Positions 1 through 8,475 of a stretch of DNA of 64,000 bases are shown here, piece by piece. Every line of letters starts with the position of its first letter. Positions within the stretch are counted from its first letter, which is position 1. The DNA is taken from NCBI RefSeq assembly GCF_003990975.1, contig NZ_RZJR01000009.1, forward strand, positions 248,001 through 312,000, written 5' to 3'. This DNA comes from Cohnella sp. AR92. Lineage in GTDB: Bacteria; Bacillota; Bacilli; Paenibacillales; Paenibacillaceae. Both the position numbers and the translations under genes were made by a program. A model generated the notes under the pieces. The model was not told where the DNA came from. It made no database searches and was given only the letters and a program-made list of their open reading frames with translations.

Positions 1-220
1 CGTTACCACTATCGGCATTCGTAACGCCATCTCCCACCTTATTACCTAACGCGCCACCAGCGACGGCACCTGCAATGGTGCCGAGCGGTCCAAAAATAGA
101 TCCCAAGGCAGCCCCTGCAGCAGCGCCGCCAACGGTTCCTACAGCTTCGCCTGCGTTCACATCAGCTATGTTGGTCATGTTGTGTTCTTCATTCTGATTT
201 TGCTTGCTGTTTTCCGTCAA
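1..220 (-). CDS. Glycine-zipper protein, N-terminal part (runs off left edge)
   Basis: Only the first 73 codons are in the window. The start is read as TTG at 220-218 because GGGAG lies 8 nt upstream; an in-frame ATG at codon 15 is the alternative. Residues 2-27 are polar and Asn/Gln rich. From residue 28 glycines recur every fourth position (G28, G32, G36, G40, G44, then G47, G51, G55, G59, G63) among Ala/Val/Leu. That is the glycine-zipper pattern seen in membrane-inserting or surface-associated small proteins. No signal peptide is visible. Function unknown; the rest of the gene is missing. Confidence 0.6.
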   Translation of the reverse strand, partial: MTENSKQNQNEEHNMTNIADVNAGEAVGTVGGAAAGAALGSIFGPLGTIAGAVAGGALGNKVGDGVTNADSGN

Positions 221-334
221 CTGTATCACTCCCTTGTTTGTTATAGGGAAGCCGCATCTTTCCAGCGTTTGTCCCGAAACATATCTTGCCCATTTTCTTT
301 TATTTAAATAGGACCGGACTCCTTCTATTCGTAC

Positions 335-371
335 AAAACGCCAACCGATTCTAACGATCGGTTGGCGTTTT
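335..371 (-). terminator. Rho-independent terminator of the aldehyde dehydrogenase operon
   Basis: A perfect 15-bp stem (335-349 with 357-371) closes a 7-nt loop. Read on the minus strand it starts 8 nt after the DUF779 stop codon and ends in a short T run. The stem is symmetric, so it can also act on the plus strand. The gap 221-334 holds the ribosome-binding site of the glycine-zipper gene and nothing else recognisable. Confidence 0.85.
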
Positions 372-378
372 ATCGATA

Positions 379-744
379 TCAACTGATTCCCAGCTGCGAC
401 AACTCCTCCTCGCTGAACATGCGCGATCGCGTTAGAAATCGCCGCCCCGTCGGGCCTTCGAGCGAGAACATGCCGCCGCGCCCCTCGACGACGTCAATGA
501 TCAGCTGCGTGTACTTCCAGTAATCGTACTGCGCTTTGGTCATGTAGAACTTGGCCCCGCCAATCTCTCCCATCAGGATGTCAGCATCCCCGACGATTAG
601 CTCGCCTTCCGGAAAGCACATCGGAGAGCTTCCATCGCAGCAGCCTCCCGACTGATGGAACATGACGGGACCGTGCCTCGCCTGAAGCTGCTCGATAAGT
701 GCCAGCGCCGCATCCGTAGCCGTCACTTTCCGCACGGCATCCAT
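379..744 (-). CDS. DUF779 family protein, partner of aldehyde dehydrogenase
   Basis: 121 aa, matching the DUF779 family in length and in the Cys-rich stretch QSGGCCDGSSPMCF (about residues 31-44) followed by the MTKAQYDYWKYTQ segment. Members of this family are usually encoded directly beside ExaC/AldA-type aldehyde dehydrogenases. That is the case here: it follows the dehydrogenase by 12 nt on the same strand and ends at a terminator. The biochemical role is not established. The paired cysteines suggest a metal- or thiol-dependent accessory function, which is inference only. Confidence 0.85.
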   Translation of the reverse strand: MDAVRKVTATDAALALIEQLQARHGPVMFHQSGGCCDGSSPMCFPEGELIVGDADILMGEIGGAKFYMTKAQYDYWKYTQLIIDVVEGRGGMFSLEGPTGRRFLTRSRMFSEEELSQLGIS

Positions 745-756
745 TCGTCCGCTCCT

Positions 757-2277
757 TTAGAAGAAGCCGAGCGCGCGCGGGCTGTAGCTGACGAGCAGGT
801 TTTTCGTCTGTTGATAATGGGAGAGCATCATCTTGTGCGTTTCCCTGCCGATGCCCGATCCCTTATATCCTCCGAATGCGGCGTGCGCGGGATAGGCGTG
901 GTAGCAGTTCGTCCAGACGCGTCCGGCCTGAATGCCCCTTCCGATTCGGTAAGAGAGATTCATGTCCCGCGTCCAAACGCCGGCGCCGAGGCCGTACAAC
1001 GTGTCGTTTGCGAGCTCCAGCGCCTCCGCGGGGTTTTGGAACGTCGTCACGGAGACGACAGGTCCGAAGATTTCTTCTTGGAAAATGCGCATCTTATTAT
1101 GGCCATTGAACACGGTCGGCTGAATGTAGAACCCATCCGAAAGGTCGCCTTCCAGCGAAGCTCTGCTGCCGCCGATCAAGCATTCCGCGCCTTCTTGCCG
1201 GCCGATATCGAAATAAGAGAGGATCTTCTCCACCTGCTCCATCGAAGCCTGCGCGCCGATCATCGTGCTCGTGTCGAGCGGATTGCCTTGCTTGATCGCG
1301 GAGACTCGAGCGAGCGCTTTCTCCATGAACCGGTCGTAGATCGATTCTTGGATCAGCGCGCGCGATGGACAAGTGCATACCTCGCCTTGATTGAGAGCGA
1401 ACATGACGAATCCTTCGATTGCTTTGTCGGCGAATTCATCATCCTGCGCGAATACGTCTTCGAAAAATAGATTGGGAGATTTGCCGCCTAGCTCGAGCGT
1501 AACCGGGATCAGATTCTGCGAAGCATACTGCATGATCAAACGGCCGGTCGTCGTTTCCCCCGTGAAAGCGATCTTGGCGACGCGACTGCTTGAGGCGAGC
1601 GGTTTGCCGGCTTCCAGTCCAAAACCGTTAACGACGTTAACCGTTCCGGGTATCAGCAAATCTTCGATCAATTCGAGCAGCACGAGAATGGACGCCGGCG
1701 TCTGCTCCGCGGGCTTCAAGACGACGCAGTTACCTGCCGCTAGTGCTGGAGCAAGCTTCCACGTCGCCATCAGAATAGGGAAATTCCACGGAATAATTTG
1801 CCCGACGACGCCAAGCGGTTCATGGTAATGGTAAGCGATTGTATCGTTATCGATCTCGCTCATCGTGCCTTCTTGGGATCTCAGGCAACCCGCGAAATAC
1901 CGGAAATGGTCGATTGCCAGCGGCATGTCGGCCGCAAGCGTCTCCCTGACGGGCTTCCCGTTATCCCAGGATTCGGCGACGGCGAGCATCTCCAGATTGG
2001 CTTCCATTCGGTCCGCGATCCGATTGAGCAACAGGGCCCTCTCGGTTGCGGAGGTACGTCCCCACGCTTCTTTGGCTTCATGCGCCGCGTCGAGCGCGAG
2101 CTCGATATCCTCGGCAGTGGATCTCGGCACCTCGCAGAATGCTTTTCCATCGACGGGAGATACGTTCTCGAAATACTCTCCTCTAACGGGTGCGACCCAC
2201 CTTCCGCCTATGTAGTTCTCATAACGTTTCTTAAAGCTGATAACCGATCCGCTAGTACCAGGCTGAGCGTAGATCAT
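757..2277 (-). CDS. NAD-dependent aldehyde dehydrogenase (acetaldehyde type)
   Basis: 506 aa, full length for the ALDH superfamily. Visible motifs are the PWNFP nucleotide-binding turn (164-168), LELGGKSPN with general base E262, and NQGEVC with catalytic C301, followed by the EEIFGPV segment near the C-terminus. The [11 protein letters not shown] context and the DUF779 partner point to the acetaldehyde/chloroacetaldehyde branch (AcoD/ExaC-like) used in ethanol or acetoin catabolism. Starts at ATG with AAAGGAGG 7 nt upstream. A cre-like sequence about 30 nt upstream suggests CcpA repression. Exact substrate cannot be read from sequence. Confidence 0.93.
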   Translation of the reverse strand: MIYAQPGTSGSVISFKKRYENYIGGRWVAPVRGEYFENVSPVDGKAFCEVPRSTAEDIELALDAAHEAKEAWGRTSATERALLLNRIADRMEANLEMLAVAESWDNGKPVRETLAADMPLAIDHFRYFAGCLRSQEGTMSEIDNDTIAYHYHEPLGVVGQIIPWNFPILMATWKLAPALAAGNCVVLKPAEQTPASILVLLELIEDLLIPGTVNVVNGFGLEAGKPLASSSRVAKIAFTGETTTGRLIMQYASQNLIPVTLELGGKSPNLFFEDVFAQDDEFADKAIEGFVMFALNQGEVCTCPSRALIQESIYDRFMEKALARVSAIKQGNPLDTSTMIGAQASMEQVEKILSYFDIGRQEGAECLIGGSRASLEGDLSDGFYIQPTVFNGHNKMRIFQEEIFGPVVSVTTFQNPAEALELANDTLYGLGAGVWTRDMNLSYRIGRGIQAGRVWTNCYHAYPAHAAFGGYKGSGIGRETHKMMLSHYQQTKNLLVSYSPRALGFF

Positions 2278-2305
2278 TTTTTATCCTCCTTTGTATTCGC
2301 ACGGA

Positions 2306-2320
2306 TTGCAAGCGCTTACG
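2306..2320 (-). promoter_or_regulatory. Putative CcpA cre site upstream of aldehyde dehydrogenase
   Basis: TTGCAAGCGCTTACG fits the cre consensus WTGNAANCGNWNNCW at all but the last position and is nearly palindromic around GCGC. It lies 29 nt before the dehydrogenase start codon, downstream of or within the promoter, where it would block transcription during growth on preferred sugars. This is a consensus match by eye, not a scored hit. Confidence 0.5.
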
Positions 2321-2390
2321 CGAATTTGTTCATCAATACGATTTCTACGCGGACAACGCAGAATATATGCTAGAGCTAAATACGGCGCGA

Positions 2391-2960
2391 CTATCTCTCC
2401 AACTCATAGCGGGTCGCGATAATGCCCGATTTGAACGTTCGGCTGGACAGCAGCTTGAGCTTGATCTTCTCGACGCCGCCGTCGAACACCGATTTTCCGC
2501 TCCCTAGGACGACCGGACAAATCGTCAGTAGGAATTCGTCGATCAAGCCGAGCTCAAGCAGCGTCTTCGCCGCCCCGGGGCTGCCGAAGATTACGAGATT
2601 TTTGCCAGGCTGTTCCTTGAGCGCCTTGATTTGCTCGGCGATATTGTTCTTGATCAGCACGGTATTGTTCCATTCCGCCTTGTCCATCGTGCCGGAAATG
2701 ACGATCTTCTTAACATGCTGCACCCAATCGGCATGTTCCAACTCGTGCTTCGTCGCATTCGGATCATCCAGCACCGTGGGCCAGTAGCTCTCCATCATCT
2801 GATACGTCGTACGTCCGTATACGGGAGAGCCGACTTCGGCTACGACCTCCTCGGCGTATTTCTCTAATTCCTCGTTGTACGGAATCCATTCCAGTCCTCC
2901 GTTCGAATCTAACGCATACCCATCCAACGACACATGCATGAACAATACGAGTTTTCTCAT
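2391..2960 (-). CDS. Dihydrofolate reductase-like (RibD C-terminal domain) protein
   Basis: 189 aa from the ATG at 2960, chosen because GAAGGAG sits 8 nt upstream and the family normally begins MRKLVLFMHVSLDG. An open frame extends 30 codons further upstream but lacks family similarity. The sequence follows the YyaP/YwjB-type RibD-C/DHFR fold: SLDGY near the N-terminus, YGRTTYQMM in the middle, and NLVIFGSPGAAKTLLELGL as the nucleotide-binding segment. Probably an NADPH-dependent reductase of unknown substrate. Single gene; a palindrome lies 90 nt upstream. Confidence 0.85.
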   Translation of the reverse strand: MRKLVLFMHVSLDGYALDSNGGLEWIPYNEELEKYAEEVVAEVGSPVYGRTTYQMMESYWPTVLDDPNATKHELEHADWVQHVKKIVISGTMDKAEWNNTVLIKNNIAEQIKALKEQPGKNLVIFGSPGAAKTLLELGLIDEFLLTICPVVLGSGKSVFDGGVEKIKLKLLSSRTFKSGIIATRYELER

Positions 2961-3049
2961 GTCCGGTTCTCCTTCGGTTTTGGAATTTATCCTGTGCGAT
3001 TTAAGCCGTTGTCCTTTGGTTGTCCTGCTGTTACGTTCACTATAAATCA

Positions 3050-3062
3050 TTACGTTACGTAA
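3050..3062 (-). promoter_or_regulatory. 13-bp perfect palindrome upstream of the reductase gene
   Basis: TTACGTTACGTAA (plus strand) is a perfect palindrome with a 1-nt centre, and a further TTACGTT half-site follows at 3031-3037. Both lie 70-100 nt upstream of the reductase start in an A/T-rich stretch, as expected for a repressor site. The cognate regulator is unknown. The rest of 2961-3179 shows nothing else recognisable. Confidence 0.35.
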
Positions 3063-3179
3063 GGTTCAAGGGGGAATCGGAAAGAATGATCCGTATCCCA
3101 GACTTCCATGCGTGTATTCTCACTCCCACTCTATTATACAGTTATTGGATGCGGTCTTGCTCAGGAGTTCTAATAACGC

Positions 3180-3201
3180 AAAAAAACCGCCATACGGCGG
3201 C
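3180..3201 (-). terminator. Terminator of the ABC export operon
   Basis: On the minus strand GCCGCC-GTAT-GGCGGT forms a short G+C-rich hairpin followed by seven Ts. It lies 9 nt past the permease stop codon. Confidence 0.85.
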
Positions 3202-3209
3202 TAATGCTT

Positions 3210-3977
3210 TTATACCCTCTTTTTGTATGCTCTCATCGCGAAGAAGTAAGCCACGAGCATAATTCCGACGCACCAAGCGAGAGCGATCCAGATGTCGTTG
3301 CCGGGCGTTCCGCCGGACAGCAAGGAGCGAATGGATTCGACGATCGAGGTTACCGGCTGGTTCTCGGCAAAGGCTCGAACGACGGTCGGCATCGAGTCGG
3401 TCGGCACGAAGGCCGAACTGATAAATGGCAGGAAGATTAACGGGTAGGAAAAGGCACTAGCGCCATCGATCGTTCGGGCAGACAATCCGGCTATAGCGGC
3501 GACCCAGGTTAAGGCAAGCGTAAACAGTACGAGGATTCCCGCAACGGCAAGCCATGGCAGCACTCCCGCGGAGGAACGGAACCCCATCGCCAACGCGACG
3601 AGAATAATGACGACCACCGACAGGGCGTTGGACACGATCGAAGTGAGCACATGTCCCCAGAGCAAGGCGGAACGGGAGATCGGCATGGTGTGGAACCGTT
3701 CGAAGATTCCTTTCTGCACATCGGTGAACAACCGGTAAGCCGTGTAGGAGATTCCGCTGGCAATGGCCATGAGAAGGATTCCGGGCAGCAGGTAATTCAC
3801 GTAGTTATCCGTTCCGGCCTGAATAGCGCCTCCGAATACATAGACGAACAGCAGCATCATCGCGATCGGCATGATCGTAACCGTGATGATGGTATCCATG
3901 CTGCGGAAAATATGTCTCATGGAACGTCCGAGCATCACGCTGACATCGATGAAAAAGTGTTTCTTTGCCGTCTCCAT
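3210..3977 (-). CDS. ABC-2 type permease (DrrB-like)
   Basis: 255 aa with about six hydrophobic segments, the first beginning near residue 30 (ITVTIMPIAMMLLFVYVFGG). The cytoplasmic stretch with FTDVQKGIFERFHTMPISR (about 83-101) is the coupling region typical of DrrB/ABC-2 permeases, and the late segment LIFLPFISSAFVPTDSMP is also characteristic. It starts 1 nt after the ATPase stop, so the two are translated together as an exporter. Substrates of such pairs are often antibiotics or lipids; the actual substrate is unknown. Confidence 0.9.
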   Translation of the reverse strand: METAKKHFFIDVSVMLGRSMRHIFRSMDTIITVTIMPIAMMLLFVYVFGGAIQAGTDNYVNYLLPGILLMAIASGISYTAYRLFTDVQKGIFERFHTMPISRSALLWGHVLTSIVSNALSVVVIILVALAMGFRSSAGVLPWLAVAGILVLFTLALTWVAAIAGLSARTIDGASAFSYPLIFLPFISSAFVPTDSMPTVVRAFAENQPVTSIVESIRSLLSGGTPGNDIWIALAWCVGIMLVAYFFAMRAYKKRV

Positions 3978-3978
3978 C

Positions 3979-4749
3979 TTACTTTCCCTCCTTCTTGCCG
4001 ATGATGGCGAGGAAGATCTCCTCTAACGTCGGTTGTTTCTCGACATACTCCACTTTGGCGGTCGGGAACATGCTTTTGAGCTCCGCGAGCGTGCCGCTTG
4101 CGATAATCCGCCCTTCGTGCAGAATGGCGATCCGGTCGGCCAACTGCTCGGCTTCCTCCAGATACTGCGTGGTGAGAAGGACCGTCGTCCCGCCGTCGGC
4201 AAGCTCCTTGACCACCTTCCAGACCTCGATCCGCGCTTCGGGATCAAGCCCCGTGGTCGGTTCATCCAGGAAAATGATCGGCGGCTTGCCCACGAGACTC
4301 AAGGCGATGTCGAGCCTGCGGCGCATCCCCCCGGAGTACGTAGACACTCTGCGGTCGGCGGCTTCCGTCAGACCGAAGCGCGTTAGCATGTCGTCCGCCA
4401 CCTGGCGCGGATTCTTGAGGTATCTCAGCTTGGCGATCATGACCAGATTCTCCCGTCCGGTCAAGATTTCGTCCACGGCGGCGAACTGCCCGGTCAGGCT
4501 GATCGTCTGCCGCACGTGATCGGACTGCGTCGAGACATCGAATCCGTTAACGGCCGCGGATCCGCCGTCCGGTCGGAGCAGCGTGGTGAGGATTTTGACA
4601 ACCGTTGTTTTGCCTGCTCCATTGGAACCGAGAAGAGCGAAAATACTGCCCTTCTCCACTTCGAAATCGACGCCCTTCAGCACCTGCAGCTGCTTATAGG
4701 ATTTCTGAAGGCCTCTGACTTGAATGGGCTTAGTTAGCACGAATTGCAT
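3979..4749 (-). CDS. ABC transporter ATP-binding protein (DrrA-like)
   Basis: 256 aa, one nucleotide-binding domain. Walker A GSNGAGKTT is at 41-49, signature YSGGM at 138-142, Walker B IIFLDEP at 158-164, followed by the D-loop TTGLD and the switch histidine region. The C-terminal extension (KSMFPTAKVEYVEKQPT) is typical of DrrA-type drug-export ATPases. It lies between the pentapeptide-repeat gene (13 nt upstream) and its permease. An energising subunit for the adjacent ABC-2 permease is the straightforward reading. Confidence 0.93.
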   Translation of the reverse strand: MQFVLTKPIQVRGLQKSYKQLQVLKGVDFEVEKGSIFALLGSNGAGKTTVVKILTTLLRPDGGSAAVNGFDVSTQSDHVRQTISLTGQFAAVDEILTGRENLVMIAKLRYLKNPRQVADDMLTRFGLTEAADRRVSTYSGGMRRRLDIALSLVGKPPIIFLDEPTTGLDPEARIEVWKVVKELADGGTTVLLTTQYLEEAEQLADRIAILHEGRIIASGTLAELKSMFPTAKVEYVEKQPTLEEIFLAIIGKKEGK

Positions 4750-4762
4750 AGGGTTCCCTCCC

Positions 4763-5632
4763 TTAGATAACGGTCACTTTCGACAGATCGACGACCCAAA
4801 GGCCTTTGAGCGCCGCATAAGTCACCTTATCCATCATCGCGCCGTCGAAGCTGACGGTCTTGAAGGCAAGGTAAGATTTGTTCGTCACGGAGAACGGCAG
4901 GCGGAAGGAGACGTTCTTGAGCGTCGCTCCCCGGAACGAAACGTCGTTCATGGCGGATTTGTCGAACTTGACGCCGATGAAGGTCTGCCCGTCAAACCGA
5001 AGCCCCCGGAGATCGGAATATTTAAAGTCGACTCCGTTAAAGCTGCAGTTCTCGAAGGATGCTTTTCTAAGGTCGGTCTTGTTGATCGTGACATCGGTCA
5101 GTTTCGTATCGGCGAATGTTGCCCCGTCCATCCCGGAGGCGTTAAAGCTGGTGCGAACGAGGGTTGCTTTGTTGAAGCTCGCATTCGTAAGATCAAGGAC
5201 GGATAGGCTGCAGTCGGTCAGATTGGCTCCGTCGAAGTTGGCATCGCGCGCGTCGCTGGACGCGAACGAGCTGCCGGTCAGGTCTGCGCCGCGAAAGTCG
5301 GCTCCGCGCAACGAGGCCGCTTTGAATTCTCCTTTGTGCAGCGTAACGCCCGCGAAGTCGCTCTCTTTAAGATCGACCGCGCGAAGGTTGATCCGCACCT
5401 GCCGCTCCAGCGAACGGGAGAGGTTGGAGACCTCCAGGATCGTTTGCTCGATATCGCCGATGCTCTCGATCGTCATCTTAAAGGCGATCTCGTCGTCCTT
5501 GCCCTCCGCCCGGAGTTCGCCGTACCTCTCCTGCAAATCGGCGAGCAGATCGGCCTTTAATTCGGCAACGCTCTTGACCCCGTCGTATGGCGTGAAGACG
5601 CCGTTCAAGTAATCCGTTACTCTCTGATTCAT
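4763..5632 (-). CDS. Pentapeptide-repeat protein with HAAS-like N-terminus
   Basis: 289 aa. Residues 1-75 (VTDYLNGVFTPYDGVKS, then helical ADLLADLQERYGEL) resemble the HAAS/DUF1700-type helical domain often encoded beside PadR regulators. From about residue 88 to 280 the A(D/N)LxX pentapeptide repeat recurs, for example FRGADLTGSSF and FDGANLTDCSL, predicting a right-handed quadrilateral beta-helix. Some pentapeptide proteins (Qnr/MfpA) protect gyrase from quinolones; here the HAAS domain and position in a PadR-ABC operon argue for a regulatory or immunity role instead. Function is not known. Confidence 0.85.
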   Translation of the reverse strand: MNQRVTDYLNGVFTPYDGVKSVAELKADLLADLQERYGELRAEGKDDEIAFKMTIESIGDIEQTILEVSNLSRSLERQVRINLRAVDLKESDFAGVTLHKGEFKAASLRGADFRGADLTGSSFASSDARDANFDGANLTDCSLSVLDLTNASFNKATLVRTSFNASGMDGATFADTKLTDVTINKTDLRKASFENCSFNGVDFKYSDLRGLRFDGQTFIGVKFDKSAMNDVSFRGATLKNVSFRLPFSVTNKSYLAFKTVSFDGAMMDKVTYAALKGLWVVDLSKVTVI

Positions 5633-5645
5633 AGTCTCAATCTCC

Positions 5646-5975
5646 TTATAATAAATTTTCTAACACGCGCTTGGCATACTCCCAATTGCTCTTGTTGCGG
5701 GAGTAAGTCTCCTTGCCCTTCCCCGTAATTCGAAAATACTTGCGCCGTCCGCCCTGCGATTCGTCGCCCCAGTACCACTCGATGTCGCCGTCCGCTTCTA
5801 GCCGCCGGAAGCTGGAGTACATCGTCGCTTCCTTCAGTTCATATTCGCCGTCCGAACGCTCGGCAATCAGCTTGACGATCTCGTACCCGTAACGATCCGC
5901 TTCCGACAAGAGCCGTAAAATCATCGTATCCGTATGTCCTCGCAGCAGGTCGGATGTGATTTTGTTCTCGCTCAT
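5646..5975 (-). CDS. PadR family transcriptional regulator
   Basis: 109 aa, the PadR-s2 size class. A winged helix covers residues 10-88, with the family motif MYSSFRRLEADG (52-63) and the wing GGRRKYFRITGKG (75-87). It is the first gene of the operon and is preceded by GGAGGTGATTGC before ATG. PadR proteins usually repress their own operon and release on binding a drug or phenolic ligand. The palindromic promoter just upstream fits autoregulation of the pentapeptide and exporter genes. Confidence 0.93.
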   Translation of the reverse strand: MSENKITSDLLRGHTDTMILRLLSEADRYGYEIVKLIAERSDGEYELKEATMYSSFRRLEADGDIEWYWGDESQGGRRKYFRITGKGKETYSRNKSNWEYAKRVLENLL

Positions 5976-5995
5976 GCAATCACCTCCATGACTGC

Positions 5996-6024
5996 ATGAT
6001 AAATCATATTACTGTGACTGTCAA
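5996..6024 (-). promoter_or_regulatory. PadR operon promoter with overlapping inverted repeat
   Basis: On the minus strand TTGACA (6024-6019), a 17-nt spacer and TATCAT (6001-5996) form a near-consensus SigA promoter 21 nt before the padR start codon. The -10 overlaps the inverted repeat ATGAT-AA-ATCAT (5996-6007 on the plus strand). A PadR dimer bound there would block RNA polymerase. Confidence 0.75.
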
Positions 6025-6161
6025 GGTACTTCTGTAAACATAATACTCTGTCTGGAACAAAAGGTGCCTCTCTAACCGTCAATCAATAATTTGGTATCCA
6101 TTTCCTTCGGCATGTCTTATGCTATTAGCTGAGCGAACACCGATAAGGAGGTCATGGGCTG

Positions 6162-7619
6162 ATGGATAGAACGGAAAGGCTGCAAGCCATCGAGGATACG
6201 ATTGCGCGAGGACGATTCAAGGACGATTGGGGCTCTCTCGCTTCTTTTCGAGTTCCCGAATGGTATAGAGACGCCAAGTTCGGCATCTTCGTTCATTGGG
6301 GCGTCTATTCCGTACCCGCTTACTCAAACGAATGGTATCCGCGCAATATGTACATCCAAGGCTCCAAGGAATACGAGCATCACATTCGCGCTTACGGGGA
6401 TCACAGACAGTTCGGCTACAAAGATTTTATTCCGATGTTCCAGGCCGAACGGTTCGATGCGGAAGAGTGGGCGGATCTGTTCAGCCGCAGCGGAGCCAAA
6501 TACATCATGCCGGTTGCCGAGCACCATGACGGGTTCCAAATGTACAAGAGCGAACTCTCCCGGTTTAATGCCTACGAGATGGGACCTCGCCGGGATCTTC
6601 TAGCCGAGATGAAAATCGCGTTCGAGAGCAAGGGCCTGGAGCTGTGCGTATCCTCCCACCGCGCGGAACACTGGTTCTTCCTGTCCCACGGCAAGGAATT
6701 CGATTCGGATGTCCATGAACCGCTGGCATGCGGCGACTTCTATTGGCCCTCGATGCCGGAGCCCGATCATCAGGATCTCGCGGGTTCGCCTCCGAACCGG
6801 GAGTTTCTGGAGGACTGGCTGCTCCGCTGCTGCGAGCTCGTGGACCGTTACCGTCCCAAAGTATTTTATTTCGACTGGTGGATTCAGACGACCGCTTTCA
6901 AGCCGTACCTGAAGAAATTCGCGGCTTATTACTACAACAAGGGAGAAGAATGGGGGTACCCCGTCGCCATCAATTACAAACACGACGCTTACCTGTTCGG
7001 CACCGCCGTTCCCGACGTGGAAAGAGGCCAGTTCGCGGAGCTGAAGCCGTACTTCTGGCAGACCGATACAGCCGTTGCGAGAAATTCCTGGTGTTATACC
7101 CCTAATAATGATTACAAATCGCCGGTAGAGATCATTCAGAGCCTAGTGGATATCGTCAGCAAGAACGGCAGCTTGCTGCTCAATATTGGCCCCAAAGCGG
7201 ACGGAACGATTCCCGACGAAGACCGGGATATTCTGCTTGCCGTCGGCGAATGGCTGCGGATCAACGGGGAGGCGATATACGGCACGAAGTATTGGAGAAC
7301 GTCCGGCGAAGGCCCGACGGCCATCCAAGAAGGCCAATTTACGGACGGAACGGCCACTTCCTTCACAAGCGAGGACATCCGATTCACCGCCAAAGGAAGC
7401 TATCTTTATGCTACGGTTCTGTCATATCCGGAAGACGGCATCGTGCGCGTGCGCTCGCTCAGAGAGCATTCTCCCCACTATCACGGAGTCGTTCGAGAGA
7501 TTCGCGTGCTAGGCTTCGACGAGCAACCGGCTTGGGATCGGGACAAGGAAGCTTTAACGATCCGAACGGCTGCAGTCAAGAGCTCTACGCCGGTTGTGTT
7601 CCGGATCGAGTTGGAATAA
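6162..7619 (+). CDS. Alpha-L-fucosidase, GH29 family
   Basis: 485 aa. GH29 hallmarks are visible: FGIFVHWGVYSVPAYSNEWY (40-59), EHHDGF (120-125) and FYFDWW (235-240), in which D238 occupies the nucleophile position. A C-terminal beta-sandwich region follows from about 370. There is no signal peptide, so the enzyme is intracellular and would act on imported fucosylated oligosaccharides. The ATG at 6162 is preceded by AAGGAGGT with 8-nt spacing. The general acid/base residue could not be assigned by eye. Single gene ending at its own terminator. Confidence 0.92.
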   Translation: MDRTERLQAIEDTIARGRFKDDWGSLASFRVPEWYRDAKFGIFVHWGVYSVPAYSNEWYPRNMYIQGSKEYEHHIRAYGDHRQFGYKDFIPMFQAERFDAEEWADLFSRSGAKYIMPVAEHHDGFQMYKSELSRFNAYEMGPRRDLLAEMKIAFESKGLELCVSSHRAEHWFFLSHGKEFDSDVHEPLACGDFYWPSMPEPDHQDLAGSPPNREFLEDWLLRCCELVDRYRPKVFYFDWWIQTTAFKPYLKKFAAYYYNKGEEWGYPVAINYKHDAYLFGTAVPDVERGQFAELKPYFWQTDTAVARNSWCYTPNNDYKSPVEIIQSLVDIVSKNGSLLLNIGPKADGTIPDEDRDILLAVGEWLRINGEAIYGTKYWRTSGEGPTAIQEGQFTDGTATSFTSEDIRFTAKGSYLYATVLSYPEDGIVRVRSLREHSPHYHGVVREIRVLGFDEQPAWDRDKEALTIRTAAVKSSTPVVFRIELE

Positions 7620-7649
7620 ATCCCTCGCCCCGTTGCAATAAAATAATGA

Positions 7650-7685
7650 GAGGCCGACCAACGAGATGGTCGACCTCCTTTTGTG
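7650..7685 (+). terminator. Terminator after fucosidase gene
   Basis: An 11-bp stem with one mismatch (7650-7660 with 7667-7677) and a 6-nt loop is followed by CTTTTGTG. It lies between the fucosidase stop and the convergent azoreductase gene. Confidence 0.65.
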
Positions 7686-7706
7686 TTGCTTTTTGAACAG
7701 CCTCTA

Positions 7707-8342
7707 TTAGAAACGTTTAGCGACTTCTTTTGCTTGTGCGATTGCTTTTGCTTTAATAACCGGAGCTTGCTCTGATCTTGCTGCCGTTCCTTCAACAAAA
7801 ATGGCCTCAACAGTCGGAATCCCATAAAACTGCAAAATCTTTTTCATATAGTTGTGTCCCATCTCAATCGGAGCTAAAGGTCCTTCCGAATAAACGGAAC
7901 CGCTAGCTTGAATGTGCAAGGCTTTCTTGCCGGGCAACAGACCTACATATCCCTCTTTGGTCGTTCGGAAAGTCTTGCCCGGAACGGAGGTCGCATCCGT
8001 GTATGCTTTCAGAACCGGCGGGACCGTAAAATTCCACATCGGAGACACGAATACGTACTTATCCGCAGCTACGAATTGATCAACAAGCTCTCCGAGACGA
8101 GCTACTTTCGATTTCTCGGCATCCGACAGTTGATCGAAAGAGGAACCCGACTGAAGTTTTCCCCACCCCCTTAGAACGTCCGCATCGATATGCGGAATAT
8201 TCTCTTTGTACAGATCCAAATGAACCACTTCATCTCTCGGATGGGCTTCACGGTACGCTTCAACGAATTCTTGGCCCACGGCGAGGCTATAAGATTCCTC
8301 GAGACTAAGGGGATGTGCGGTGATGTACAGGACAGTTGCCAT
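7707..8342 (-). CDS. azoR: FMN-dependent NADH:azoreductase / quinone reductase
   Basis: 211 aa with the flavodoxin-like fold of the AzoR/AcpD family. The N-terminus [16 protein letters not shown] binds the FMN phosphate, and [16 protein letters not shown] (101-116) is the family signature for flavin binding. The enzyme reduces azo dyes and quinones by two electrons using NADH. It is divergent from an HxlR-type regulator. In Bacillus such pairs respond to quinones and electrophiles, so a detoxification role is likely. Confidence 0.93.
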   Translation of the reverse strand: MATVLYITAHPLSLEESYSLAVGQEFVEAYREAHPRDEVVHLDLYKENIPHIDADVLRGWGKLQSGSSFDQLSDAEKSKVARLGELVDQFVAADKYVFVSPMWNFTVPPVLKAYTDATSVPGKTFRTTKEGYVGLLPGKKALHIQASGSVYSEGPLAPIEMGHNYMKKILQFYGIPTVEAIFVEGTAARSEQAPVIKAKAIAQAKEVAKRF

Positions 8343-8389
8343 GATTCAAACTTCCCTTCTGTAATTGGATTGATTCGCTTCCTGTACTG

Positions 8390-8442
8390 ATCATATAATA
8401 TGAACTTAATTATTGTAAGTAAGCACATTGATGTGGTATAAC
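8390..8442. promoter_or_regulatory. Divergent promoters sharing one -35 hexamer
   Basis: For azoR (minus): TTACAA (8418-8413), 17-nt spacer, TATGAT (8395-8390). For hxlR (plus): TTGTAA (8413-8418), 18-nt spacer, TATAAC (8437-8442). The two -35 elements occupy exactly the same six bases, so the promoters compete and a single protein bound here could control both. Confidence 0.65.
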
Positions 8443-8475
8443 ATAAAAAAAGGTACTGTAACGGGAGGCCAACGC

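Noticed and set aside
655..1470. Long open frame on the plus strand opposite the aldehyde dehydrogenase
   Set aside because: It is antisense to a conserved enzyme, has no domain and reflects high G+C content.
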